Below are positions 50,784 to 61,264 of a stretch of 64,000 bases of DNA, in pieces; position 1 is the stretch's first letter, and every line of letters starts with the position of its first letter. The position numbers were made by a program, and so were the translations under genes. The DNA lies in NCBI GenBank assembly GCA_964036155.1, contig OZ038423.1, positions 6,525,249-6,589,248 of the forward strand. Direction: 5' to 3'. The notes beneath the pieces are model-generated. The model had not been told where the DNA came from and did not search any database. It saw only the letters and a list, made by a program, of their open reading frames with translations. The DNA is from Diploscapter coronatus (taxonomy: Eukaryota; Nematoda; Chromadorea; Rhabditida; Rhabditidae).

Positions 50784-51337
50784 TTTTTTTTATAAAAGAA
50801 ATATTTATTTATTTGTAAATAAATCGTTTATTTATTATCGCCAATATATTTTTGCACATTAATTAAAGTTTTCATTATTGGAATACCTGTATGAATGCGA
50901 TAAAACTGAACGCGTTAAGGCACCTTTGCTGTAGAAATTTTGATAGATTGCAGTGAAATGAAGATCACGAATCGAATGATGTTTTTGAACAAAAATGAAT
51001 TTTGAAGAAAAGTCCAATATTCAATATTTTACAGAAACAATGCATTAGAAAAATACGTTTTTCATCGATATGATTACAACTAATAAGACGACCACTTAAA
51101 ATGGCGTAATTGAAAAGTTACATCGATTTCATTTGACATTAGTGAAGTATCAAAGGAGATGGTTTCTGCTATACGTTCGAATAAAAACTGCAAATAAGAA
51201 TCCTAGATTCCCAACAAGTACTGGGAGAAGGAATTTTGTACTAAAGCTTTTAGTATAGGATTTTGGTTCTTTATAATATTGTCTCGATCATTCAAATTAC
51301 GTCATTTCGGATTTCATAAATGAAAACTCAATGAGCG
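50784..51337. other. Convergent intergenic region, nothing seen
   Basis: This lies between the small secreted gene (+) and the 3' end of the Na+/H+ exchanger (-). AATAAA-type signals follow the upstream gene near 50818. No other feature noticed. Confidence 0.5.
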
Positions 51338-54300
51338 TCATTTATCAGTACTCTTCTCATCGTCCTCGTCAATGTCCATCAGTCCTTCGTGCTCATTTCC
51401 TACAGAGAATTTCTTATTTCCCACAGTCACTATTCTTTCTTTTCGTTGAGACGTGTTAGAAGCTGAAATGTAAGGGTCGATTTGGAAGAAGCAGGGGGTT
51501 GAAAAATAAATCAAATAGGCTTGCAATTCGATTTTTGCAAACCTTCCTTTTGTTTAAGAAAAAAGTGCTTCGAAATAAAATCACCAGTTTGCAAAAACAA
51601 TCCATCAAGTCAGTCAATGAAAATAACTCACAAGTGCTCTTCTTACTCTCCTCGGGACTGTCTTCTTCGTCTATTGCAAATCGAATAGCAGGAGGTCGGG
51701 ATGTTTGGTCTGTAAGTTTATTATGCTCTTCTTCCCAAAATCAGTTTTTGACTAACAATGACTACTTGTCACAGGAACATCGATACTTTCGTGTCTGCTT
51801 ATGATTCTGCCGCCTCGTGATGGAGAATGGGACAGGCGACGTGCTGAAATGTCAGTAATCTCATACGTCTATCCAGACCATATCCTCTTACTTCGAACAG
51901 ATTTGATCTTTCTCGCCGAGTTTGCCAACGAGGCAGAAGCCCGCGCAGACGGGAATGTAAGGTTGTAGGACGGATCGTTCTCTTCATCCGCCTAAAATCG
52001 ACAATGACAAGATTTCCTTTTTGCCCTATTCGATAGACCTCAAACGGCTCTGAATACCCAGTCGGAGAGACGCCTTCCGTGTCCATGAAGTGCCGACTGT
52101 ACACGGATAGTCGCTGAAAATGGTCGGGCATAAAAGTTGAAAGGCGAGAATAGAATGAATAAAATTCGATCTCAAACATTTTTACTGTAGGATTTAGTTT
52201 AAAAATCGTTAAATTCTGATCAGAAGAAATGGAATTCTATTTGCCAATGGTTTTAATTTTCTTTATGACTATTTTTTTACCTTTCCTCTTCGTTCACTAA
52301 TCCTCTTCTTCTCATATAAATCACCGATGAATTTGGAAGCGGAGAAGTTTCTGGGCAAAGAGAGAGTAGGATCTCGTCCAGGCTCCAGAGTCGGAATCGC
52401 AATGCTGACCTGGCTCGTAATTGGACGAGTTCTAAAATTTCGAGAAAAAAATCAAATGAGTTCAGATATTTTCTTACTTTGGCTCTCGGACATCTCCACT
52501 CCTCGATCTCTGCAACTGAAGGTCGACATATGATCCAGGTAATCCTGAGAATGAAGAAGGACCTAAATGTTTGTTTATTCGTAAATATTTTTTTGGTTGG
52601 TAATTCAACCTTTGGAAATGAATTCCTGCAGCTCTCTTTCAGTGTGACTGGTAACAATTCGTTCACCGCGAGTCTGTCTGTTGGCCATCAAGAAGCGTTG
52701 CAGGAAGCGATCATCGACAGTCTTGAACTGGCGATAAACCTAGAATATTCGTCAGAGATTATAAATATTTTGATTTTTCGTCAATCTCAAAAATCAATAT
52801 GAAAAATGGACCTCAAAATTTCTACATATAGACCAAGGAAGCGACGAAAAACGATAAAAAAACAAGGACAAAAACTTTGAAAGATACTGACATTTTCGAT
52901 TATTTTATTCCAACTCAAGAATTTCCCTACCCAATTGGTGTCATGAGTTTTAGAAAGTAGCGTCACATAATCCATGACGCATCTGGTCACTTCATTGGCG
53001 GTCAACTCGAATCCTGTTGGTTTCTTTTCTTCAATTCCGAATTTTTTGCTTCTCTTCACATTCAAGAACCTGACAATCCATTTTATTGATGCACCCTAAG
53101 AAAATTGAAAGTTGCATAAAACTCCATTGAAAAGTTATTATTCACCTGAATTCCGATGGTAAAAAACAGAAGAGCGACTGTGGTCGTGATGAATAGGTGT
53201 TTGGCTGGAACTAGTTGAGTGTCGATAATTCGGACGAGACCTAAATGTATTACAGAATAAAACACTTTCTTGCTAGTGTGATTAGGATTCTTCACAGTCT
53301 TAGCATTAAAAAATGCTACTTGATTATTGTATGCCTGTAAAAGGTTTTATAAAATCACTCATTTTGACGCCGAAAAAACTTAGTTGAAGAAAATGAGAAA
53401 GGTACAATTAATTCCTTCAAACTTCAAATTCTGCCGTCAAGCCTAAGCAGGTCTTAAGCCAGAATCTTCGTGTGTACCCCCTTGAGCCTAATTTTTCGCT
53501 AAAACCCTCACGCGTACCCCTCCCCTAAGATTTCTCATTCTGGCTGAAAGTCTGCCTAGGCCTATATACCGTAGCAAACAGCCCCTCGCAGTCCACCATA
53601 AGCCATGATAAATTGATCTCGATACATAATTCGTTCAGATTTATGACGCAATAAATTGGCAAAGAACGTCAGAACAAAAATTCCTGAAATTCAGGTTTGC
53701 TTTCTTCCAAACTGGAGTTTCCCACCAATAAATCGGTAGACCACACAAGCGGCTATTGTAATCAAAATAAACGTAAAGTTGAAATCGTGTTCATTGCTGA
53801 AGAAACTGAAGCCGAGGTAGACGAACAGAATGTTTTCGGATCTGAATTTCTAAACTCGAACGAAAGTGCGAAAAAGAGCCTTACATCGACGAAAATTGTT
53901 TGATAATATAGAAAGCAACGCTATACGAAGTTGGATTCGCATTTCCACTCATGTAGTGCTTAATGAACATCGCAGCTAACATCAGGCTAAATAGACAACT
54001 CAAAAGTGGATTTAGTTGGTATGGAGAAGGGCTTACGCCATAATTCCTGAGAAGTGAAGATAGTCGGTAATCAGATAAATCAGAATCGGACAGACAATTG
54101 CAATGACAGGTTGTTCTAGAGGGTAGAAGTACCACAGTCTGAAATTTTCAGTCGTCTCAAAGATGAATCATTCCAGGTTTGGAGATAAGCTATTTCTTTT
54201 CCTGAATATGAGTTTGTCAATCGAACCCGCAATTTCATATCTTCACCAAGTCGAGCAAAAGTTTTGGTTTCGAAAATCGAAATATTTAGATCGTTTTTGG

Positions 54301-57300
54301 GTTAGAAAATTTTGACTCCGATTTTGAAAAATCTTTGATCTAACTTTCGACGTCGATTTCTGTTATGGTTGCCCTTTTTATGCCAGCCAACACTTGTGCT
54401 CGGGTAAAGGATTTATTACTAGAGACAAGGGTCAAAGGTACAATCCTGGAACGAGGAGGAAGTTGGAGAACAGCCGATCGTCAGGAGAGCAGGAGGATAG
54501 AATGAATTGGTTAAGGAAATGCGGACTATTTAAAGGGGACGCCGAGTAGGCGTGGCAATAGGAAACTATCCAGTGTCCAATAGTTAAGGAATGGACAGTG
54601 TTTGTAGAGAGAATGAGCCAGTGTCGTTAGGCGGCACTGCTATGAGTGAGAGATTGGGGGAAGAGGTGAGAGATGGTAGAAAGAGAGTGAATTGAATAGG
54701 GTGAGCCTCTAACATCTCCCCCAATGGATAAAATTTTGAACATTGTAGAGAGGAAGTCATTTGACCTGTGTTGTGGAAAATTAAATTTGGATTTTGGAAG
54801 GTCAAGTGACTTGAGCTAAAATTGAAAAAAATTGGATGATTATAAAACTTAAAGTAGTAAAAATAAAGTCCTAGAGGTGAACGATATGAATAAAACTGAC
54901 TGATAGAGAAGAAAAAAATAGAATCCACATTCGGCAATGTCTGGTATTCGGCTAGTGTCCAAGTTCGGCAGCTAGGCGTTTGGCTTTGTCGTATGCCTTC
55001 TGTTGAGATTTGGCACTACTTTGGCGCTGTCCTGGGATAGTGGTCGCATCGTAACGAAGACGAATCTGATTAGCATGTCTATGATGCGTTTGACCATCTA
55101 TGTCGACTTGATAAGTCGTGTTGCCTTTCTTGGAAATGACAACTCCCTGATTCCAGAAGTCTTTGTTCCCTCGGTACGTTTTGACCCACACAGAATCGTT
55201 TTCCTTGAATTCTCGATTCCGTGCCTTGTGATGACGGTTATACTGATTTTCCATGTCAGTGTTGTGAGTTTCTGACATTTCAGGAGTGGAGTTCAGTAAG
55301 GTCAATTTGTTGCGAATTTGCCTGCCCAGGAAGTTTTCAGCAGGGGACTTTCCTTCAGGTGCTGATTCGCAAGGCGTGTACCGGTACGTCTGTAGGAACA
55401 CTTGCAGCGCATTTTTAGAACCAAGTGATTCGTCTTTTGTCAGCGACCTTTTCAAGGTGTCAACGAATCTTTCAGCCTGTCCATTGCTCTGCGGATGGAA
55501 CGGTGGGGATCTGATGTGACTTATCCCGTTGAGTTCGCAGAAGGACTTGAACTCACTGGAAGTGAACTGTGTTCCATTGTCGGAAACAAGAGTTTCAGGG
55601 TTTCCGAACTGTGCAAAGAGCTTGGTGAGACATTCGATTGTCTTGGAACTGGTTGTGTTTGCCATTTCAAATACCTCTGGCCATTTTGAATATGCGTCAA
55701 CGATGACGAGGTATGACTTGCCGTTGAGCGGACCAGCGTAATCGATGTGAATTCTCGACCATGGTTTGCTGGGTTTAGGCCATGAACACAACTCAGTTTT
55801 GACAGGTAACTTGGCTGACTTCTGGCATGACTCGCAATGCTTCACGTAATCGGTGATGTCTCTGACCATGTTCGGCCAGAAGACGTAGCATTTTGCGAGC
55901 TTTTTCATGCGTTCGGATCCCGGATGTCCTTCGTGTAATGTTTTCAGGACACGCTGTTGCAGCGTTTGCGGGATCACTACGCGATTCGACTGAAGCAAGC
56001 ATTTGTGGTAGACAGATAGGGACGCGGACAAGCTCTGATATCGTGATAGAGCTGAGTCTGGTTTGCTAGGCCATGATCCAGATGTCACGCAATCAATGAC
56101 TTGCGTCAGAATCGAGTCATTCTTTGTCTCCAATGCAATGCTGTTCAGTGATAGTGGACCATCCGCCACAATCGCTCTGTACTCGTGCTCTACCTCGAGT
56201 TCGGTTTGTGCTATTACAATGTCTTCTTCAGGAAGCACAGTTTCGGCTATTAAGCGTGAGAGTGCATCAGCCTGACCGAACTCAGTGGTACGTTTGTATT
56301 CGATCGTGAAGTTGTACGCCTTGAGGATTAGAGCCCAACGAGTAAGTCGATTTACCGAAGTAGCAGGTAGGCCGTGTTTACTACCGTATATAGCTAGCAA
56401 CGGTTTGTGGTCGGTCCACAGTGCGAATTGCCGTCCGTAAATGTAACGGTGAAATTTTCTAACCGCGTAAATGAGAGCGAGGCCTTCTTTCTCAATTTGC
56501 CCGTAACGCTTCTCGGCTGCCGTCAGACTTTTCGAGGCATGGCAAACTGCCTTGGTCTTGCCATCTGGAAATCTTTGCAGCAGGACGGCTCCGATGCCAT
56601 ATTGTGACGCATCGGCAGCTACGATAATCGGCAACTTCGGATCGAAGTGCATTAGGAGCAGGTCAGATGTCAACACTTTCTTCAGCTCATTGTATGCTGT
56701 TTGACAATCCTTTGACCATTCGAAGGGTTTGTCCTGTTTGAGTAATTCATCGAGGGGACCTCTGTATTTCCTCATTTCAGGCACAAAAGCTCCATAATAA
56801 CTGATCATCCCGAGAAAAGACTTAACTTGTTGCTTATTCTCGGGTTCCGGCATTTTGGCAATGGCCCGAGTCTTTTCGGGGTCCATTTTACGTCCTTCTG
56901 CACTTATGATGTGCCCGAGAAATTTCAATTGCTGCATCAGGAAGTTGCATTTCTCGACTCGGACGCGTAGCCCGTACGATTGGATCCTATCGAATAGGGC
57001 ATTGAGATTTTGACGGTGCTCCTGATGGCTACGACCCGTGATTATGATGTCGTCCAGGTAAGCTACTACGCCTCTCAGTCCTACAGTCATTTTGTCCATG
57101 ACCTGTTGGAAAATGCCGGGGGCAGATTTTACGCCAAATGGAAGTCGATTGTATCGGTAGAGACCGCGGTGAGTATTCACTGTAACATACTCCCTCGACT
57201 TGTTATCCATTTCTATTTGCAAATAGGCGTCTGCTAGATCAATTTTGCTGAATAGCTGGCCTCCGCACAGCTTATTAAATACGTCTTCAGCTGTAGGCAA

Positions 57301-60300
57301 CGGGTGCTGGTGCAGCATCAGTGAGTCGTTCAGGCCGGTCGAAAAGTTGGCACACACTCGAACTTTTCCGTTTGCCTTTCTGACCACTACGATCGGAGCT
57401 GCCCAATTTGAATGGTCCACTGGACTCAGGACCTGTTCACTGCACAATCGGTCCAGTTCTTTGTCGACCGACTCCTGGTATGCATACGGTACAGGCCGCT
57501 TGTTTCTGAAGACGGGCGTCGCATTTGAGATCAACTGGAGTGTGGCTCTTGCCTTCGAGCACTTTCCTAGTCCAGGTTCGAACACTCCAGGATATTTGTT
57601 CTTCAGTTCTGACACGATTTTAAGGCGCAATGGATCGATATCCTCTTTGGTAATTGATCGGACATGGTAAGTTGAGTGCAGTGTTTTGTATTCAGGTAAC
57701 TGTCTGCACCAATCGACACCCAGAATATCGATCTCGTCTGAGATGTAGACGAGTCCGGTGCCTTCGATCCATTTCTTGCCTTGGTTCAGAATTCGGAAAT
57801 CGGCAGAGAACGTTCCGTAAATTCGGACTGTCGAGCCGTTGACTGCTTTGACTTGTGCAGTTGTATCTTCGTATCTTGGCTGTCCGAGTTTCTGCCAATT
57901 TCTCTTGGAAATGATTGTTATGTCTGAGCCTGTGTCAAGAAGCAATTTGATTTGTTTTGCTCGAATCTCCACAGTGACAACAGTCTTGTTGGCTTCCTGC
58001 TGTGGCTCCTGTTTCACAGCTGCCACTGCCTTTCTGTTGTGATTATCCGGTTTGCCTCTGTTGTTGCTCCACTTGTTTGAGGTCTTATTACCGTACTGAT
58101 GATGCTGGGAGGTCTTTCTTGGAGATGAGCTGCGACGCGTATACGAGTCGTTTCTTGGGGACGGACTTCTATCGAATCTGACATTTCGATTAGGAGTCGG
58201 ACTGCGCGATCTGCGGCTAGTCCATCGTCTCTCCTCCTGAACCCTGTGCTTTTGCTGAACGTAACGCACGTTGTAGGGTTTGTCACCGATCGAATGGCTG
58301 TCGACTCGTGATGCTGCCATGCGATTTGCCTCACTTGCGAGGTCCTCAATTTTGGGTACCTCTTCATCTTCTTTCAGAGAGTTGATTTTTCGGATCAGAT
58401 TCTCACGCATTTGCGATAATGAACTATCCTTGAGGCCCAGAATGAACAGCAGCGATTGTAGCGTATCACTGTTCATGTCTTTCACAATCGCATCCTCGCC
58501 CGTTCGCTTGATGTTGTTCATAAAATCTATGAAAGGAACAGATGACGAGGTAAGTGGCAGGCATTGTAGGTTCAAGAACTCGAAGCGTTTTCTCAGCAAC
58601 GTCTTGCTGGAGGAGAACAGCTTCTCGAGATTCTTGACCGTCTCTTCCAGGCTGAGTTCTCTCGGTTCCTTCGGCAGCAGACTGTCTGCATAAGTATGAT
58701 ATGCTTTGCTGTCGAGTTTACGCACGATAATGTTACGTTTTTCATCTTCCGAGAGTTTTGCACCAACTGTGTCAATTTCATCTTTGTGGCGAGAATACCA
58801 CGCCTTGAAAACAGTTGTTTCGTCTTCTGGATCGAATGTGTATTGCGTGAGGTCACGCATCAGTATCGAGTATCCATCGACTTGGTGCATAGTGGCCTGG
58901 GGCTGAGAAAGACTTTGATTCGATAGCTTGTTGATTAGCTCGTGAATCGTCTTGTTAGCCTCCTTGTTTTCCTCTCTGGCCAGTTTTGTCTCGTCGCGGG
59001 ATTGTGCAAGTTGCTGATGCATCAGCTGGATCGACTGTTCCTGATTCTTGATCATTTGTTGAACCCAATCAGGAACTTCGGCCATTTTGGATCGCGTCAG
59101 CGGAACGGACATGCACTAGGTAGCGTACAGGCTCGGAGAGGAAACTTGGCAGTGAATTTGAGCAGGATGTTTGCTGACAGTGAGCAACTCCAAATTCACA
59201 ACTCGCACAGACCGGCAATTTCGGTGTGGAGTTATTCAGAATCTGCACGGGCCAATCCGCGACAGATTCGGTACCTTTTCAACACGTCAATTGTGTTGGC
59301 TCGACTGGGTTTGCTGCGGTCCGACAGTGTGGACCGTTTGCAGCAGGGCAGATTCGTTCGTTTTGTTTTCTATGCAGAAAACTCGCTTCGTGGTCGCCAG
59401 TTGTTATGGTTGCCCTTTTTATGCCAGCCAACACTTGTGCTCGGGTAAAGGATTTATTACTAGAGACAAGGGTCAAAGGTACAATCCTGGAACGAGGAGG
59501 AAGTTGGAGAACAGCCGATCGTCAGGAGAGCAGGAGGATAGAATGAATTGGTTAAGGAAATGCGGACTATTTAAAGGGGACGCCGAGTAGGCGTGGCAAT
59601 AGGAAACTATCCAGTGTCCAATAGTTAAGGAATGGACAGTGTTTGTAGAGAGAATGAGCCAGTGTCGTTAGGCGGCACTGCTATGAGTGAGAGATTGGGG
59701 GAAGAGGTGAGAGATGGTAGAAAGAGAGTGAATTGAATAGGGTGAGCCTCTAACAATTTCGAAATTTTCAAATATAATCTTTCGAACGAGCGGTCCAGGT
59801 CTCGCTAATATTTGAAATCACTAATGACTAAAGAGTTCGATAACTCAATTTAGATATGTTAGTTTTCATAGATATAATTTAGAAATGAAAAGTTCCTACT
59901 TCATCATATAAGTTGATAATAGCCCCAGAACGATTCCAATGGCGATTCCTCCAAAAGTGACTTTGCTGAACGATATAACACCGTTCGTGATCATTCCAGC
60001 CGTTGTCGCTGTTTGGAGCATTTTTGGATCCAAAAACTCGCCTATCGTGTTGTAGAGCACCTAAATTTATACAGATATTTCCTATAAATTATGCCCATTC
60101 ATTACGCGCATGTTTCTATGTTTGTTCGTTTTTTTTCTTTTTTATCAAGTATGAACACAAAATAAAAAAACGATCAGAGGTGTTGGGTCTGCATTTATGA
60201 GACAAAGGTGATGGCGGAAAACGAAGCTTTAAACACCTTTTGAACTGTTTACGAAAATGTCGTAATTCTCACAATAGTGACAGCGTCATTGAGCAGACTT

Positions 60301-61264
60301 TCCCCGAATACAAGGATGTATAGCAGTTCATTGACATGGATTTCTTCGAACACAACAAGCACGGCCACGGGATCGACTGCAGAAATGGAGGTGGCGAAGA
60401 GCAGTAAGTCGAGGAAGCGAATGGTTTCGCCGTGGTACGACGAGGTTGCATATAATGTATAGCCTGAAATATCATCCATCACAAAATTTTAACGATAAGA
60501 ATGAAATAGAACTGAATTTTAATATCTAAATTGATCAAAAATTGTCGTAGTCGAAACTCATTTTGGTAACAGTTCAGTAGATATTCATACCTATCGCAAA
60601 ACTGTTGAAGAATGTATTGACGATTGCATAGAGACAAATTGTTCCTAGATTTCGGAAGAAATCCTTGTTCCTCATATTGTAGCCAGCATCTTGGACTATT
60701 GTTGGTAGCAAAATGTAGAAAAACATGCTTGGGTACAAATATATCTGAAGGAGAAAAGTTGTCGTGATTCAAAAAATGTTCATACTTCTTCATTGGGTTG
60801 AACTAGAGAATAGAGGAAGGCCCCAGCCACTCCGACGATAAGAAGGCAGCACGATTCTGGCACACTTTCGATGTATCTCCACTTGAATATTCGTTTGAGC
60901 AGCACGATTCCAAGGGTTAATGAAAGGAAATAGAGCAATTGGCCGAGATGCTCGGAATGCCCAGAACTCGACTGGCCTTCGGGGACTCCTTCCGTGAAAT
61001 TGACAAGCAGTGGAAGACCTAAGTTTCAATAAATCAACTTTCAGACAAATTTGAAAATTGAGCTTTATGTTTAAAAAATATCGTGAAAAAGACCTTAACA
61101 ATAACTATCTCATTCCTCTTAATCTAATGCATAAGTGTTCAGAGTTTCAAGTTTTAGACACTAAAAATACTACCACCATCCAGAACTTCTTCGGCCATCG
61201 TAACAGAAACCAGAATAAATATGAAGACTAAAAATAATGACGTGAAATGTTGAGCTTCAACCAT
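51338..61264 (-). CDS. Na+/H+ exchanger (NHE/NHX family)
   Basis: Nineteen exons close exactly into 763 residues: 61264-61174, 61018-60786, 60744-60591, 60463-60273, 60060-59900, 54138-54037, 53986-53885, 53841-53726, 53683-53570, 53240-53146, 53095-52892, 52739-52656, 52515-52478, 52431-52281, 52113-52039, 51991-51892, 51843-51766, 51709-51632, 51462-51338. The first exon is a signal-like membrane segment. Key motifs are [37 protein letters not shown], the ion-site [13 protein letters not shown] with Asn218-Asp219, [23 protein letters not shown] and [16 protein letters not shown]. These place it in the plasma-membrane NHE group, which exchanges Na+ for H+ to set pH. The C-terminal 250 residues are a Ser/Arg-rich cytoplasmic tail ending in an acidic stretch, a likely regulatory region. 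Intron 5 (54139-59899) contains an intact LTR retrotransposon in the same orientation; all coding exons remain open. Confidence 0.93.
54361..54714 (-). repeat. 3' LTR of the retrotransposon
   Basis: 354 bp, TG...CA ends, apparently identical to 59402-59755. It lies downstream of gag-pol in the element's own orientation. Confidence 0.95.
54715..54724 (-). promoter_or_regulatory. Polypurine tract
   Basis: TTGGGGGAGA on the element strand lies directly against the 3' LTR, the expected place for plus-strand priming. Confidence 0.8.
54952..59112 (-). CDS. Gag-Pol polyprotein of the Ty3/Gypsy element
   Basis: A single frame of 1,386 codons without a stop. The N-terminal 70 residues look coiled-coil. 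A Gag region follows (about 80-280), then an Arg/Ser-rich basic stretch (about 290-340) in place of a CCHC zinc knuckle, which I could not find. Protease has DTGSD at 393-397. Reverse transcriptase spans about 530-720, with [13 protein letters not shown] and the active-site YLDD at 685-688. RNase H has [13 protein letters not shown] near 800. Integrase has an HH-CC zinc site (HEGHPG...CESC, about 1040-1080) and a catalytic core with [17 protein letters not shown] and HPQSNGQAE. The protease-RT-RNase H-integrase order is that of Ty3/Gypsy elements. Gag and Pol share one frame, so no frameshift is needed. Confidence 0.95.
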   Translation of the reverse strand: MSVPLTRSKMAEVPDWVQQMIKNQEQSIQLMHQQLAQSRDETKLAREENKEANKTIHELINKLSNQSLSQPQATMHQVDGYSILMRDLTQYTFDPEDETTVFKAWYSRHKDEIDTVGAKLSEDEKRNIIVRKLDSKAYHTYADSLLPKEPRELSLEETVKNLEKLFSSSKTLLRKRFEFLNLQCLPLTSSSVPFIDFMNNIKRTGEDAIVKDMNSDTLQSLLFILGLKDSSLSQMRENLIRKINSLKEDEEVPKIEDLASEANRMAASRVDSHSIGDKPYNVRYVQQKHRVQEERRWTSRRSRSPTPNRNVRFDRSPSPRNDSYTRRSSSPRKTSQHHQYGNKTSNKWSNNRGKPDNHNRKAVAAVKQEPQQEANKTVVTVEIRAKQIKLLLDTGSDITIISKRNWQKLGQPRYEDTTAQVKAVNGSTVRIYGTFSADFRILNQGKKWIEGTGLVYISDEIDILGVDWCRQLPEYKTLHSTYHVRSITKEDIDPLRLKIVSELKNKYPGVFEPGLGKCSKARATLQLISNATPVFRNKRPVPYAYQESVDKELDRLCSEQVLSPVDHSNWAAPIVVVRKANGKVRVCANFSTGLNDSLMLHQHPLPTAEDVFNKLCGGQLFSKIDLADAYLQIEMDNKSREYVTVNTHRGLYRYNRLPFGVKSAPGIFQQVMDKMTVGLRGVVAYLDDIIITGRSHQEHRQNLNALFDRIQSYGLRVRVEKCNFLMQQLKFLGHIISAEGRKMDPEKTRAIAKMPEPENKQQVKSFLGMISYYGAFVPEMRKYRGPLDELLKQDKPFEWSKDCQTAYNELKKVLTSDLLLMHFDPKLPIIVAADASQYGIGAVLLQRFPDGKTKAVCHASKSLTAAEKRYGQIEKEGLALIYAVRKFHRYIYGRQFALWTDHKPLLAIYGSKHGLPATSVNRLTRWALILKAYNFTIEYKRTTEFGQADALSRLIAETVLPEEDIVIAQTELEVEHEYRAIVADGPLSLNSIALETKNDSILTQVIDCVTSGSWPSKPDSALSRYQSLSASLSVYHKCLLQSNRVVIPQTLQQRVLKTLHEGHPGSERMKKLAKCYVFWPNMVRDITDYVKHCESCQKSAKLPVKTELCSWPKPSKPWSRIHIDYAGPLNGKSYLVIVDAYSKWPEVFEMANTTSSKTIECLTKLFAQFGNPETLVSDNGTQFTSSEFKSFCELNGISHIRSPPFHPQSNGQAERFVDTLKRSLTKDESLGSKNALQVFLQTYRYTPCESAPEGKSPAENFLGRQIRNKLTLLNSTPEMSETHNTDMENQYNRHHKARNREFKENDSVWVKTYRGNKDFWNQGVVISKKGNTTYQVDIDGQTHHRHANQIRLRYDATTIPGQRQSSAKSQQKAYDKAKRLAAELGH
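59382..59399 (-). promoter_or_regulatory. Primer binding site
   Basis: TGGCGACCACGAAGCGAG starts two bases inside the 5' LTR and begins with TGG, the complement of a tRNA CCA end. The implied acceptor stem ends CGTGGTC-G-CCA. A tRNA-Arg is my guess and needs a match to the host tRNA set. Confidence 0.7.
59402..59755 (-). repeat. 5' LTR of the retrotransposon
   Basis: 354 bp, direct repeat of 54361-54714. It precedes the primer site in element orientation and should carry the element's promoter. Confidence 0.95.

Larger units (their letters stand above)
54361..59755 (-). mobile_element. Complete Ty3/Gypsy-class LTR retrotransposon
   Basis: A 5.4 kb element lying in intron 5 of the exchanger gene. 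It has 354-bp LTRs that look identical base for base, TG...CA ends, a 5-bp target duplication ATTTC (54356-54360 and 59756-59760), a primer site, a polypurine tract and one uninterrupted gag-pol frame. Element order on the minus strand: LTR, primer site, gag-protease-RT-RNase H-integrase, polypurine tract, LTR. No envelope frame was seen. Identical LTRs and an intact frame imply a very recent insertion. Confidence 0.96.

Noticed and set aside
54952..59600. Many open frames on the plus strand across the retrotransposon
   Set aside because: They mirror the long gag-pol frame on the other strand and carry no domains.
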